From NCBI GenBank assembly GCA_964541255.1, contig CAZIPL010000070.1, forward strand, positions 1 through 6,212: a DNA stretch of 6,212 bases, given 5' to 3'. The notes under the pieces are model-generated. The model ran no database searches. It was not told the DNA's origin and worked only from the letters and a program-made list of their open reading frames with translations. A program made the translations under genes and the position numbers. The stretch comes from CAYOSU01 sp964541255 (GTDB lineage Bacteria; Bacillota; Clostridia; Christensenellales; CAMQZB01). Positions 1-5,021 of this stretch are shown one piece after another; within the stretch, counting starts at the first letter, position 1, and every line of letters begins with the position of its first letter.

Positions 1-14
1 TGAAATACTGCGGC

Positions 15-44
15 GTTTCTGTTCTTTGCACGCAAAACAGAAAC
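15..44. repeat. Inverted repeat with 9-bp arms
   Basis: GTTTCTGTT at 15-23 is the exact reverse complement of AACAGAAAC at 36-44. The 12-nt centre contains TTTGC/GCAAA (25-29/32-36), which could lengthen the stem. It may be the terminator stem of a gene left of the window, but the sequence after it (TTCTTGCATT) is only modestly T-rich on the plus strand, so terminator function is unproven. Confidence 0.45.
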
Positions 45-205
45 TTCTTGCATTATAACCTATAAGAAGTAAATGCTTTGTCTAACGCCAAACCATTTTG
101 CAAACGCTTCGCTTTTGCCACAAAATTGTCGTTTCGCTTCTTAGCTTGAAAAACCGCGAAGTTCCAAACCCTTGCAAGCAAGTTTTTAACTTCTTGTGTT
201 AGAAC
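42..205. repeat. Imperfect 18-nt direct repeat (42-59 and 188-205)
   Basis: The unit at 42-59 (AACTTCTTGCATTATAAC) and the unit at 188-205 (AACTTCTTGTGTTAGAAC) match at 15 of 18 positions and are 146 nt apart on the same strand. In AT-rich noncoding DNA this may be chance, but it lies among other repeats and could mark a degenerate interspersed element. Confidence 0.3.
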
Positions 206-435
206 TTATCGCTTGTTATTATTATTGACACGATAGAAAGAAATATACTTAAAATACAATACTAAGTTATGGCGCATAAGTGTTTATTATGTGGAAGAAA
301 GCTTTTATAAGAAAAAATGCAAATAAGACGACTTTCAGTCAGCGACAAGATTAAAGAAATCAAAACATACTAACATCAATAATTTTGTAATCGCAAATGA
401 GTTTTGTGTAAAATCTCAATACGATTGTAAAAGAA

Positions 436-450
436 CCGACAGTCTGTCGG
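436..450. repeat. 15-bp perfect palindrome, candidate operator
   Basis: CCGACAG (436-442), a central T, and CTGTCGG (444-450) form a perfect two-fold symmetric site. It is unusually GC-rich for this AT-rich region. It lies 35 bp upstream of the -35 box at 486, centred ~78 bp before the predicted start point of the 710-1198 gene, which would suit an activator or repressor site. No T-run follows, so a terminator is unlikely. The binding protein is unknown. Confidence 0.35.
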
Positions 451-485
451 ATTGCTAACACGGTGTAGTTTTTGAGTTTTACATA

Positions 486-514
486 TTGACATAGAGTATG
501 TCCTATGATAGTAT
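486..514 (+). promoter_or_regulatory. Sigma-A-type promoter for the 710-1198 gene
   Basis: A perfect TTGACA -35 box (486-491), a 17-nt spacer and TAGTAT (509-514) as -10 box, preceded by the extended -10 dinucleotide TG at 506-507. The predicted start point is near 521. The only gene downstream on this strand begins at 710, so the leader would be ~190 nt. The perfect -35, ideal spacing and extended -10 compensate for a 4/6 -10 box. Confidence 0.6.
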
Positions 515-521
515 ATCCATA

Positions 522-542
522 CAAACAGAATAAATCTGTTTG
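522..542 (+). repeat. Hairpin at the predicted mRNA 5' end
   Basis: CAAACAGA (522-529) and TCTGTTTG (535-542) are exact reverse complements around a 5-nt loop (ATAAA). Transcription from the 486-514 promoter would start within a base or two of the first arm, so the RNA would begin with this stem. Hairpins in this position are known to protect mRNAs from 5'-end decay. That role here is inferred. Confidence 0.45.
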
Positions 543-709
543 GTTTATTGGGCAAAATGTATGCAAATATTCAAGTTAAGACGGTGAGTCCGAAAAACGT
601 TTAGTTAAGAATTTTTTTGATAGTTAGAAGTCAACCAAGTTTTTGTTGGAATTAAGGAGCGTATTTAGCAAAAAATCGGTTTCGAAGAAAATATAAGGAA
701 GAACTTATT

Positions 710-1198
710 ATGACGGATAGAAAACTACTTGTAATAATACTTTCGTTCTTTTTTGCAGTATATATAGCTATAACTATTATGACCCCTTGGTCGGCATTAT
801 TGCCTTTTCGAAAGGATTTTTTCGAAGTTTTCCCCGAATACAACGTAGATATAGAGGAAATCGACCGCATCGAGTGCGTTTCCGTAACAAACGCTTGGGG
901 AGAAAGATTCGTTAGTAGTTATAGCGGCGAAGAGATTAAGCCTATTTACGAAAAAATTTCAAGCGTCAAGCTTCAACGAAATTGGCTTAGAAGCATTCAA
1001 TGCCTATTTATGGGAGACGACTATTTAGAAAACGGAAACATTCGCGTGACATTGTTTTTGAAAGACGGTCAAGAGCTTAAGATATATATCGATTGCGAGC
1101 ACGGAGACCGCATTCAACGAATTAACGACAGCTGTTTTTATTGCTCGTCGGGGTACAGAGTTTTAGATTGGCAAGTATTTCCAAGTAAAAATACATAG
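710..1198 (+). CDS. Hypothetical membrane-anchored protein (162 aa)
   Basis: I do not recognise this protein. It starts at ATG 710 with an AAGGAAG ribosome binding site at 695-701, 8 nt before the codon. After a short basic start (residues 3-5, DRK) comes a hydrophobic segment at about residues 6-31, which reads as a single transmembrane anchor or uncleaved signal peptide. No lipobox cysteine is visible. The remaining ~130 residues are soluble and probably lie outside the cell. They contain alternating hydrophobic stretches typical of small beta-rich domains, for example around residues 51-60 and 111-128. Five cysteines (56, 98, 129, 142, 145) all fall in this part, the last two as CxxC. It is a single-gene unit with its own promoter and terminator. 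Being a real protein is well supported; its function is not. Confidence 0.75.
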   Translation: MTDRKLLVIILSFFFAVYIAITIMTPWSALLPFRKDFFEVFPEYNVDIEEIDRIECVSVTNAWGERFVSSYSGEEIKPIYEKISSVKLQRNWLRSIQCLFMGDDYLENGNIRVTLFLKDGQELKIYIDCEHGDRIQRINDSCFYCSSGYRVLDWQVFPSKNT

Positions 1199-1207
1199 AA
1201 AAACACG

Positions 1208-1236
1208 AGAACATCGCTTTAAGATGTTCTTTTTTT
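1208..1236 (+). terminator. Intrinsic terminator of the 710-1198 gene
   Basis: AGAACATC (1208-1215) pairs perfectly with GATGTTCT (1223-1230) around a 7-nt loop, followed directly by six further T residues (1231-1236). It starts 10 nt after the stop codon at 1198. This is a textbook Rho-independent terminator for the plus strand. Read on the minus strand, its T-run is interrupted, so it would be weak there. Confidence 0.88.
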
Positions 1237-1326
1237 ATGCTAAAAACAAAGCAAAACCTACTCATTTATTATTAAAAATTGTTCACGGATTTTGCAATAT
1301 TTCACCGATAAATCGATACTATAAAT

Positions 1327-1353
1327 AAAAAAAGGGCTTTTTTTCAAAGCCCT
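1327..1353 (-). terminator. Intrinsic terminator of the five-gene operon
   Basis: On the minus strand, AGGGCTTT (1353-1346) pairs with AAAGCCCT (1340-1333) around a 5-nt loop and is followed by a run of T (plus-strand A tract 1327-1333, partly shared with the stem). It lies 17 nt past the stop codon of the NnrD gene at 1370, the last gene of the minus-strand operon. With 1208-1236 it separates two convergent transcription units. Confidence 0.85.
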
Positions 1354-1369
1354 AAATTGTTCTTTTTTT

Positions 1370-2230
1370 TCAAACTTTTTCGAAATAGTCTCTTATTCCG
1401 ACGTGGAAATCTCTTGCCAAAATCACGTTGTCGTTATATTTTTCCGCAAGCGTCGTTGCAACGTCGGCAATGATTTGCGATGCCGCCGCCGTTGCCAAAA
1501 CGGGATATATTCCGCGAGCAAGTAGCGCCGCAACGCACCCCGAAAGAAAATCGCCGCTTCCCGCCTTTGCAAGGGACGGCGAACTGTTTTTTGTAATAAA
1601 AGCACGCCCACCGTCTGTCGTTATGCTTTCCGCTCCTTTAAGGTGCAAAACGACGTTATACTCTTTCGCAAACTCCGCCACTATATTAAGACTGTCCCTT
1701 TGGATTTTTTCTATTGAATTGCCCGACAATCTCGAAAATTCGGCTATATGAGGAGTCAAAATCACTCTACACTTTGCGTTTTTAAGGTCTTCTTTTTTTA
1801 TGGAATTTATTCCGTCGGCGTCAATAACAAGCGCAATATCTTTTTGAAGAAGATATTTGACGAGCTTTGTCGTTTCCTCCGTCTTTTTCATTCCCATTCC
1901 GACTGCCACGGCAGAAGCTTTCGAAAGCGCTTTTTCAACATTAGTCTCATCGAAGAAAAAACTGCCGTCCTTTTGCGCTTGCAATGAAAGGGTACATTCG
2001 AAAACCTCGGGCGATATACTTTTTGCAACGGACTCCGTAACGGCAAGGCAAGTATATCCCGAGCCCATACGCATGGAAGAACTACCGAGCGCGGCAAGCT
2101 TTACGGCTCCGACATATTCGTCACACGAAGCAAACACGACGTTTTTACCGAAAGTCCCTTTGTGGCTGTTTTTGTCACGTTTAGGGAAAAGCTCGAGTAT
2201 TTGACTTTTTATTAAGGTTTCAGTCCTCAT
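1370..2230 (-). CDS. nnrD: ADP-dependent (S)-NAD(P)H-hydrate dehydratase
   Basis: This 286-aa protein is the C-terminal (carbohydrate-kinase-like, YjeF_C) type of NAD(P)HX repair enzyme. It dehydrates the damaged S-form of hydrated NADH and NADPH back to the active cofactor using ADP. Visible family motifs: HKGTFG (23-28), the GAVKLAALGS segment (41-50), VIDADGIN (135-142), TPHIAEF (159-165) and the anion-hole/catalytic GSGDFLSG (224-231) with Asp227. The YjeF_N epimerase domain found in fused homologues such as E. coli YjeF is absent, so epimerisation would need a separate gene. ATG 2230 overlaps the 3' end of acpS by 11 bp and no ribosome binding site precedes it. The next methionine (residue 53) lies inside the domain, so translation is probably coupled to acpS. 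Adjacent acpS and YjeF-type genes are common in Bacillota. Last gene of the operon. Confidence 0.93.
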   Translation of the reverse strand: MRTETLIKSQILELFPKRDKNSHKGTFGKNVVFASCDEYVGAVKLAALGSSSMRMGSGYTCLAVTESVAKSISPEVFECTLSLQAQKDGSFFFDETNVEKALSKASAVAVGMGMKKTEETTKLVKYLLQKDIALVIDADGINSIKKEDLKNAKCRVILTPHIAEFSRLSGNSIEKIQRDSLNIVAEFAKEYNVVLHLKGAESITTDGGRAFITKNSSPSLAKAGSGDFLSGCVAALLARGIYPVLATAAASQIIADVATTLAEKYNDNVILARDFHVGIRDYFEKV

Positions 2231-2579
2231 AAGATATTACGCAAAACGCCATAGCGTCCGTCGAAGTATGGCTTATAGAAAGGTGTGCTTTTTCTATACA
2301 CTTAAGCTCTTTAAGCGCCGCGCCTCGTAAAGAATAATAAGGCGCGCCCGATTCTTCGTGAAGAACGACTACGTCGGATACGGGGAATCCGTTACCGAAG
2401 CCTTTTCCTGTAGCTTTGGCAAACGCCTCTTTCGCCGCAAACATTCCGGCGAGCGTTTCATAAGGTTTTGCTTTTTTTGCGGCGTATTCAAGCTCTTCCT
2501 CCGCATAATACTTTTCGAAGAAATCCTCTCCGCATCTTGCTATTCTTTCTACTTTAACAATATCGCAACCTGTTTTCAT
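2220..2579 (-). CDS. acpS: Holo-[acyl-carrier-protein] synthase
   Basis: A 119-aa protein of usual AcpS length. It transfers 4'-phosphopantetheine from coenzyme A to the conserved serine of acyl carrier protein, which activates fatty acid synthesis in the cytoplasm. Motifs: GCDIVKVERI at 4-13 with the metal-binding Asp6, FAAKEAFAKATGKGFG at 47-62 with Glu51 and Lys55, and SISHT at 101-105. These are the standard AcpS active-site blocks, so the enzyme should be active as a small AcpS-type trimer rather than an Sfp-type enzyme. ATG 2579 is preceded by AAGGAG, which lies inside the last codons of birA, with ~10 nt spacing. The birA stop is only 6 nt upstream. The 3' end overlaps nnrD by 11 bp. 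Confidence 0.95.
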   Translation of the reverse strand: MKTGCDIVKVERIARCGEDFFEKYYAEEELEYAAKKAKPYETLAGMFAAKEAFAKATGKGFGNGFPVSDVVVLHEESGAPYYSLRGAALKELKCIEKAHLSISHTSTDAMAFCVISYED

Positions 2580-2585
2580 AAGATT

Positions 2586-3287
2586 CTAACTCCTTGTTAC
2601 GTCTCCGTAAGAGACTTTTTTTATTATACCGCAAGATTCGACGAGCAAAAAGCCCTTTTCGTCGATATCTATCGCTTTACCCGTGATTTTAGGAACGCTG
2701 TCCACCGTAACGAAATATCCGATCGTTTCGCTCAACGATTTATATTTTGTTAGCAAATCGCCTTTTTTGTCGTCCGTTTCGACATATGTCGAAAACCTTT
2801 CGGCAATATCCGAAACAAGCTTGTTTTTGTCTATCATCTTTCCCGAAAGATTCGTCGCTATGTCGCATAATTCGTCGGGCAGTTTGTTTTTTAGGTTAAT
2901 GCCTATCCCGGCAGTTACGCTCGAAACATACTTTCCTTCGATTTTCGACGAACAGATTATTCCGCAAAGCTTTTTGCCGTTATATTTGACGTCGTTGGGG
3001 AATTTAAGCGTCGTTTCGATACCTTGGTTTTTGAGCGCTTCGCTTACGGCAAGCCCCGCGTAAAGAACAAAAAGCGTCGAATCGGAAGCTTCGCGATAAC
3101 ATTTTAGTCGAATCGACATATAAAGCCCGCCTAAATTGCTTGAAAAAGCTCTTCCGTTTCTACCTCTGCCTTGCGTTTGACGCTTTGCGATAAGAACGAC
3201 GTCGGGGTACTTTTTCGCGTATTTTTCGATCTCGCTCTGCGTTGACGGAACGGAAAACCTTTTTATAACCTTAAACTTCTTCGTCAT
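2586..3287 (-). CDS. birA: Biotin--[acetyl-CoA-carboxylase] ligase, monofunctional
   Basis: This protein activates biotin to biotinyl-AMP and attaches it to the carrier lysine of the acetyl-CoA carboxylase BCCP subunit or other biotin enzymes. Motifs, numbered from ATG 3287: ST at 15-16, the adenylate loop GRGRNGR (40-46), GGLYMSI (53-59), KFPND (95-99, where most family members have KWPND), GKKLCGI (104-110) and GIGIN (127-131). A small C-terminal SH3-like domain ends in GDVTRS. At 233 aa it lacks the N-terminal winged-helix domain of regulatory BirA, so it should not repress biotin genes. A TTG six bases further upstream (3293) is also possible, but GAGG at 3297-3294 is best placed for ATG 3287. 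The gene overlaps the end of recX by 17 bp. Confidence 0.93.
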   Translation of the reverse strand: MTKKFKVIKRFSVPSTQSEIEKYAKKYPDVVLIAKRQTQGRGRNGRAFSSNLGGLYMSIRLKCYREASDSTLFVLYAGLAVSEALKNQGIETTLKFPNDVKYNGKKLCGIICSSKIEGKYVSSVTAGIGINLKNKLPDELCDIATNLSGKMIDKNKLVSDIAERFSTYVETDDKKGDLLTKYKSLSETIGYFVTVDSVPKITGKAIDIDEKGFLLVESCGIIKKVSYGDVTRS

Positions 3288-3897
3288 CGTCAACCTCGTT
3301 TCTTATTTTATCGAGAATGTCCGACACGATGTCATAAGAAAACCCTCTCGAATACAGCCTTTGATAAAGCTTTCTCACGTTTTCTTTCGACATTTCGTTC
3401 TTAGAGAAAAACTTTTCGGCATAGGCCTTGCACGCAGCTTTTTCGGTATCTTCGTCCGTTTCGATTTCGCTTAGTACGCTTTCCGAAACCCCCTTGCTTT
3501 TAAGTTCGTATTTCAAAAGCTTCGTTCCCTTTTTCTTGCTGTTTGTCTGAATATACGCTTTTGCGAACCGCTCGTCGTCTACGTAGCCGTAATCCTTAAC
3601 CTTTTCCATTACGTAATCGACAATAGGGCGCATATACCCTTTTTCGTACAGCTTGTCTTTGAGCTGTTTCTCCGTTTTGAAGTATTTGCTTATATAATCG
3701 AACGCATAAGAAAGCGCCTTGTCTTTTTCCGACTCGAATGTAAGCTCTTCGAGCCTTTCAGAAGTCATCTCTTGCCCGACTTTCAAGTTATATTTCAATA
3801 CCGTGAAGCTGTCGAGCGAGCAAGAAAAGTTGCCGTCAAGATAAAGATTACAGCGTTTTTTGTTTCGTTTTTGCACAGATATTTCCGTTATAACCAT
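3271..3897 (-). CDS. recX: Regulatory protein RecX
   Basis: RecX family proteins bind RecA filaments and tune (usually inhibit) recombination and the SOS response. The 208-aa sequence fits: an N-terminal beta segment with NLYLDGNFSCSLD at 17-29 and TVLKYNLKVGQ at 32-42, then three-helix repeats starting with ALSYAFDYISKYFKTEKQL (61-79), GYVDDERFAKAYI (104-116) and a third helical repeat ending near residue 196. It finishes with an acidic tail (VDDDEEV) encoded where birA begins. ATG 3897 has GAGGAG six bases upstream, inside the last codons of the upstream gene, whose stop ends only 3 nt before this start. No recA is in the window, which is common for recX in Bacillota. No LexA/DinR-like box was recognised near the operon promoter. 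Confidence 0.92.
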   Translation of the reverse strand: MVITEISVQKRNKKRCNLYLDGNFSCSLDSFTVLKYNLKVGQEMTSERLEELTFESEKDKALSYAFDYISKYFKTEKQLKDKLYEKGYMRPIVDYVMEKVKDYGYVDDERFAKAYIQTNSKKKGTKLLKYELKSKGVSESVLSEIETDEDTEKAACKAYAEKFFSKNEMSKENVRKLYQRLYSRGFSYDIVSDILDKIRNEVDDDEEV

Positions 3898-3900
3898 AAG

Positions 3901-4518
3901 CTACTCCTCAAAAGGATAAAAAATCTCGCCGACTTTTTCGATAATACCCTTACCAAGCGTAAGCTCGATAAATCCGCTTTCGAGAATGCCGGCCTCGGCT
4001 TTTTTGCATACAACGTCAAAGGTCACCTTTTCGCCGAAAGACGTATTTTTTAGAACAAAATCTTTCAAGAAACGCTCTGTCGGCTTAACCAAAGGATAAT
4101 CGACCGAAAGGGAATAGCTTATCGCCTCCGTCATAACCTTAACTCCGCACGAATCGAGCGTTTTGACGGCGCATTCGGTATACGCTCTGACAAGTCCTCC
4201 CGCACCGAGCTTGATTCCGCCGAAATACCGCGTTACGACGACACCGCTTAGAACAAGCTTTTTGTTTCGTAAAACCTCTAAAATAGGCATACCCGCAGTG
4301 CCTTGCGGTTCTCCGTCGTCGGAAAACTTCAGGCTGTTCCCCAGCTCGTCGAAAATATATGCGTAACAATTATGCGTCGCGTCGGAAAACTCTTTCTTTA
4401 TTTTCGCAACCTTTTCTTTGGCTTCCTCTTCGTTCATGCAAGAAAAGCCCGTTCCGATAAAGCGGGATTTGTTGATAACTATCTCTTCTCTTTTTTCGCA
4501 CTTAATGAGCTTATACAT
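3901..4518 (-). CDS. yigZ: YigZ/IMPACT family protein
   Basis: First gene of the minus-strand operon, 205 aa, the normal length for bacterial YigZ/YvyE proteins. Family signatures are clear: INKSRFIG (15-22), DATHNCYAY (46-54), SDDGEPQGTAGMP (66-78) and TRYFGGIKLGAGGLVRAY (96-113), followed by a more variable C-terminal domain from ~130 with a ferredoxin-like fold in solved relatives. The eukaryotic relative IMPACT acts on the translation-control kinase GCN2. The bacterial role is not firmly established, though a link to translation or RNA has been proposed. ATG 4518 fits the family N-terminus and the next methionine (residue 28) would cut the domain. No Shine-Dalgarno is visible within 20 nt upstream, so initiation is either weak or leaderless from an unseen promoter. 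Annotated as yigZ by family resemblance. Confidence 0.92.
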   Translation of the reverse strand: MYKLIKCEKREEIVINKSRFIGTGFSCMNEEEAKEKVAKIKKEFSDATHNCYAYIFDELGNSLKFSDDGEPQGTAGMPILEVLRNKKLVLSGVVVTRYFGGIKLGAGGLVRAYTECAVKTLDSCGVKVMTEAISYSLSVDYPLVKPTERFLKDFVLKNTSFGEKVTFDVVCKKAEAGILESGFIELTLGKGIIEKVGEIFYPFEE

Positions 4519-4568
4519 AATTGATAATCAAATATTGTTCAAATTGTTTTGACGAAATTTAAGCCTGT

Positions 4569-4615
4569 TTATCCATTGAAAGGCGTGCCGATTGCTCCGA
4601 TTATTCAAGGGATAA
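4569..4615. repeat. Inverted repeat, 12-nt arms with one mismatch
   Basis: TTATCCATTGAA (4569-4580) and TTCAAGGGATAA (4604-4615) are complementary at 11 of 12 positions around a 23-nt loop. The loop contains a small direct repeat of CCGATT (4588-4593 and 4597-4602). The outer arm sequence TTATCCAT is shared with the inverted repeat at 4745-4804. It would form a stem-loop in the leader RNA of yigZ or act as a DNA site. Confidence 0.5.
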
Positions 4616-4744
4616 TCTTACAAAATTTTTCAAAGCTTTGATAAAACAGCATAAAAAGCAATTTTAAGGCAATTGATTTCAACGGCAATAACCTTGGAAT
4701 TATTACAACTTGTCTTAATTCGTTTTCTTTTAGCGTTTGTTTTC

Positions 4745-4804
4745 TTATCCATCGATAGTCTCGCAATTGAGTTTTAACTCAATCAATTTGCAATCTATGG
4801 ATAA
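4745..4804. repeat. Nested inverted repeat, possible structured RNA
   Basis: The outer arms TTATCCAT (4745-4752) and ATGGATAA (4797-4804) are exact reverse complements. Nested inside are GCAA/TTGC (4763-4766/4788-4791) and a perfect 8-bp stem ATTGAGTT/AACTCAAT (4766-4773/4776-4783). The three levels sit one within another, with unpaired stretches between, giving a ~60-nt folded element. It lies ~40-100 nt after the predicted start of the yigZ operon transcript. Confidence 0.5.
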
Positions 4805-4849
4805 CCGCAAAAACAACTTTCGGGGAGCAATAGGACAAACTTTGACTAT

Positions 4850-4878
4850 ATAATATCATTTCGGCGAATTCTTTTCAA
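4850..4878 (-). promoter_or_regulatory. Sigma-A-type promoter for the yigZ-nnrD operon
   Basis: Read on the minus strand: TTGAAA (-35, plus-strand 4873-4878), a 17-nt spacer and TATTAT (-10, plus-strand 4850-4855), with the extended -10 motif TGA directly before the -10 box. Each hexamer matches consensus at 5 of 6 positions. The start point would be near 4843. No equally good promoter was found closer to yigZ. Confidence 0.6.
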
Positions 4879-4918
4879 GTTTTATTCTTCCTATTTCGTT
4901 TTTTTCGAGCAATATTTA

Positions 4919-4948
4919 TTTACTTTTCGGATTTTTTTATGTTACAAT
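4919..4948 (+). promoter_or_regulatory. Extended -10 promoter for the scaffold/GGGtGRT pair
   Basis: The -10 box TACAAT (4943-4948) is preceded by TG at 4940-4941 (extended -10). TTTACT (4919-4924) serves as a moderate -35 box at 18-nt spacing. The start point is near 4955, which gives a leader of ~67 nt. It is divergent from the minus-strand promoter at 4850-4878; the two -35 boxes are ~40 bp apart, so a shared regulator is possible. Confidence 0.6.
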
Positions 4949-4959
4949 GCTATGGAAGA

Positions 4960-4976
4960 AGGCAAAAGTTTTGCCT
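4960..4976. repeat. 17-bp perfect palindrome just after the start point
   Basis: AGGCAAAA (4960-4967), a central G and TTTTGCCT (4969-4976) are perfectly symmetric. The site begins ~5 nt downstream of the predicted transcription start. In DNA it is well placed for a repressor; in RNA it forms a ~7-bp stem at the 5' end. No T-run follows, so it is not a terminator. It does not match the cre or LexA/DinR boxes, and I recognise no regulator for it. Confidence 0.5.
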
Positions 4977-5008
4977 CAAAAAGCACAAAATAATATTTAT
5001 ATAACTTC

Positions 5009-5015
5009 AAGGAGG
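5009..5015 (+). promoter_or_regulatory. Ribosome binding site that decides the start at 5022
   Basis: AAGGAGG at 5009-5015 is followed by a 6-nt spacer and ATG 5022. An in-frame ATG at 4947 would add 25 residues, but it lies within the -10 box and has no ribosome binding site, so it is rejected as the start. Confidence 0.9.
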
Positions 5016-5021
5016 AATATA

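Larger units (their letters stand above)
1..485. other. AT-rich intergenic region with small repeats, no gene found
   Basis: No reading frame here has both a plausible start with a ribosome binding site and a protein-like sequence. The first ~240 bases hold several short inverted repeats: arms at 15-23/36-44, 43-49/64-70 and 95-100/121-126 (the last with an inner GCAAA/TTTGC at 100-104/114-118). They also hold two imperfect direct repeats (42-59 with 188-205, and 105-116 with 130-141). A weaker 7-bp stem with one G-U pair lies at 273-279/287-293. None is followed by a U-run good enough for a confident terminator. The stretch could be the 3' region of a gene to the left, an interspersed repeat, or decayed sequence. 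Confidence 0.5.
4519..4843 (-). other. Long AT-rich leader of the yigZ operon
   Basis: If the promoter at 4850-4878 is used, ~325 nt of untranslated RNA precede yigZ. No open frame of note is present. It is dense in symmetric sequence: the inverted repeats at 4745-4804 and 4569-4615, a 12-bp palindrome TCAAAGCTTTGA at 4630-4641, and TTGATAATCAA at 4521-4531 directly before the start codon. I could not match it to a known riboswitch, T-box or ribosomal-protein leader. It has no terminator-like stem plus U-run just before yigZ, so simple attenuation is not supported. Confidence 0.4.

Noticed and set aside
225..260. TTGACA at 225-230 as a promoter
   Set aside because: No good -10 box lies at 16-18 nt; TATACT is too close (13 nt) and TACAAT too far (24 nt).
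360..566. Minus-strand open frame of 68 codons
   Set aside because: It begins with TTG, has no ribosome binding site, has AT-driven composition and lies over a good plus-strand promoter.
557..604. 15-codon frame in the leader of the 710 gene, possible leader peptide
   Set aside because: Only a weak GGG lies upstream and there is no attenuator hairpin after it; kept only as a remark in a finding.
652..870. Minus-strand frame of 72 codons opposite the start of the 710 gene
   Set aside because: It is antisense to a better supported gene and its protein shows no family features.
1423..2204. Several open frames overlapping nnrD in other frames
   Set aside because: They are shadows of nnrD, which has all family motifs.
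3285..3293. TTG at 3293 as the birA start
   Set aside because: It would leave no room after GAGG at 3297-3294; ATG 3287 is properly spaced.
4569..4804. Replication origin suggested by four TTATCC-type sites resembling DnaA boxes
   Set aside because: The sites match only the first 6-7 bases of TTATCCACA, and no dnaA, dnaN or similar gene is nearby.
4849..4854. Perfect plus-strand TATAAT as a second promoter
   Set aside because: No acceptable -35 box lies 16-18 nt upstream, and the same bases are explained by the minus-strand -10 region.
4947..5021. Upstream in-frame start for the scaffold protein
   Set aside because: This ATG lies within the -10 box and lacks a ribosome binding site; AAGGAGG and the IscU-like YSEKV start favour 5022.
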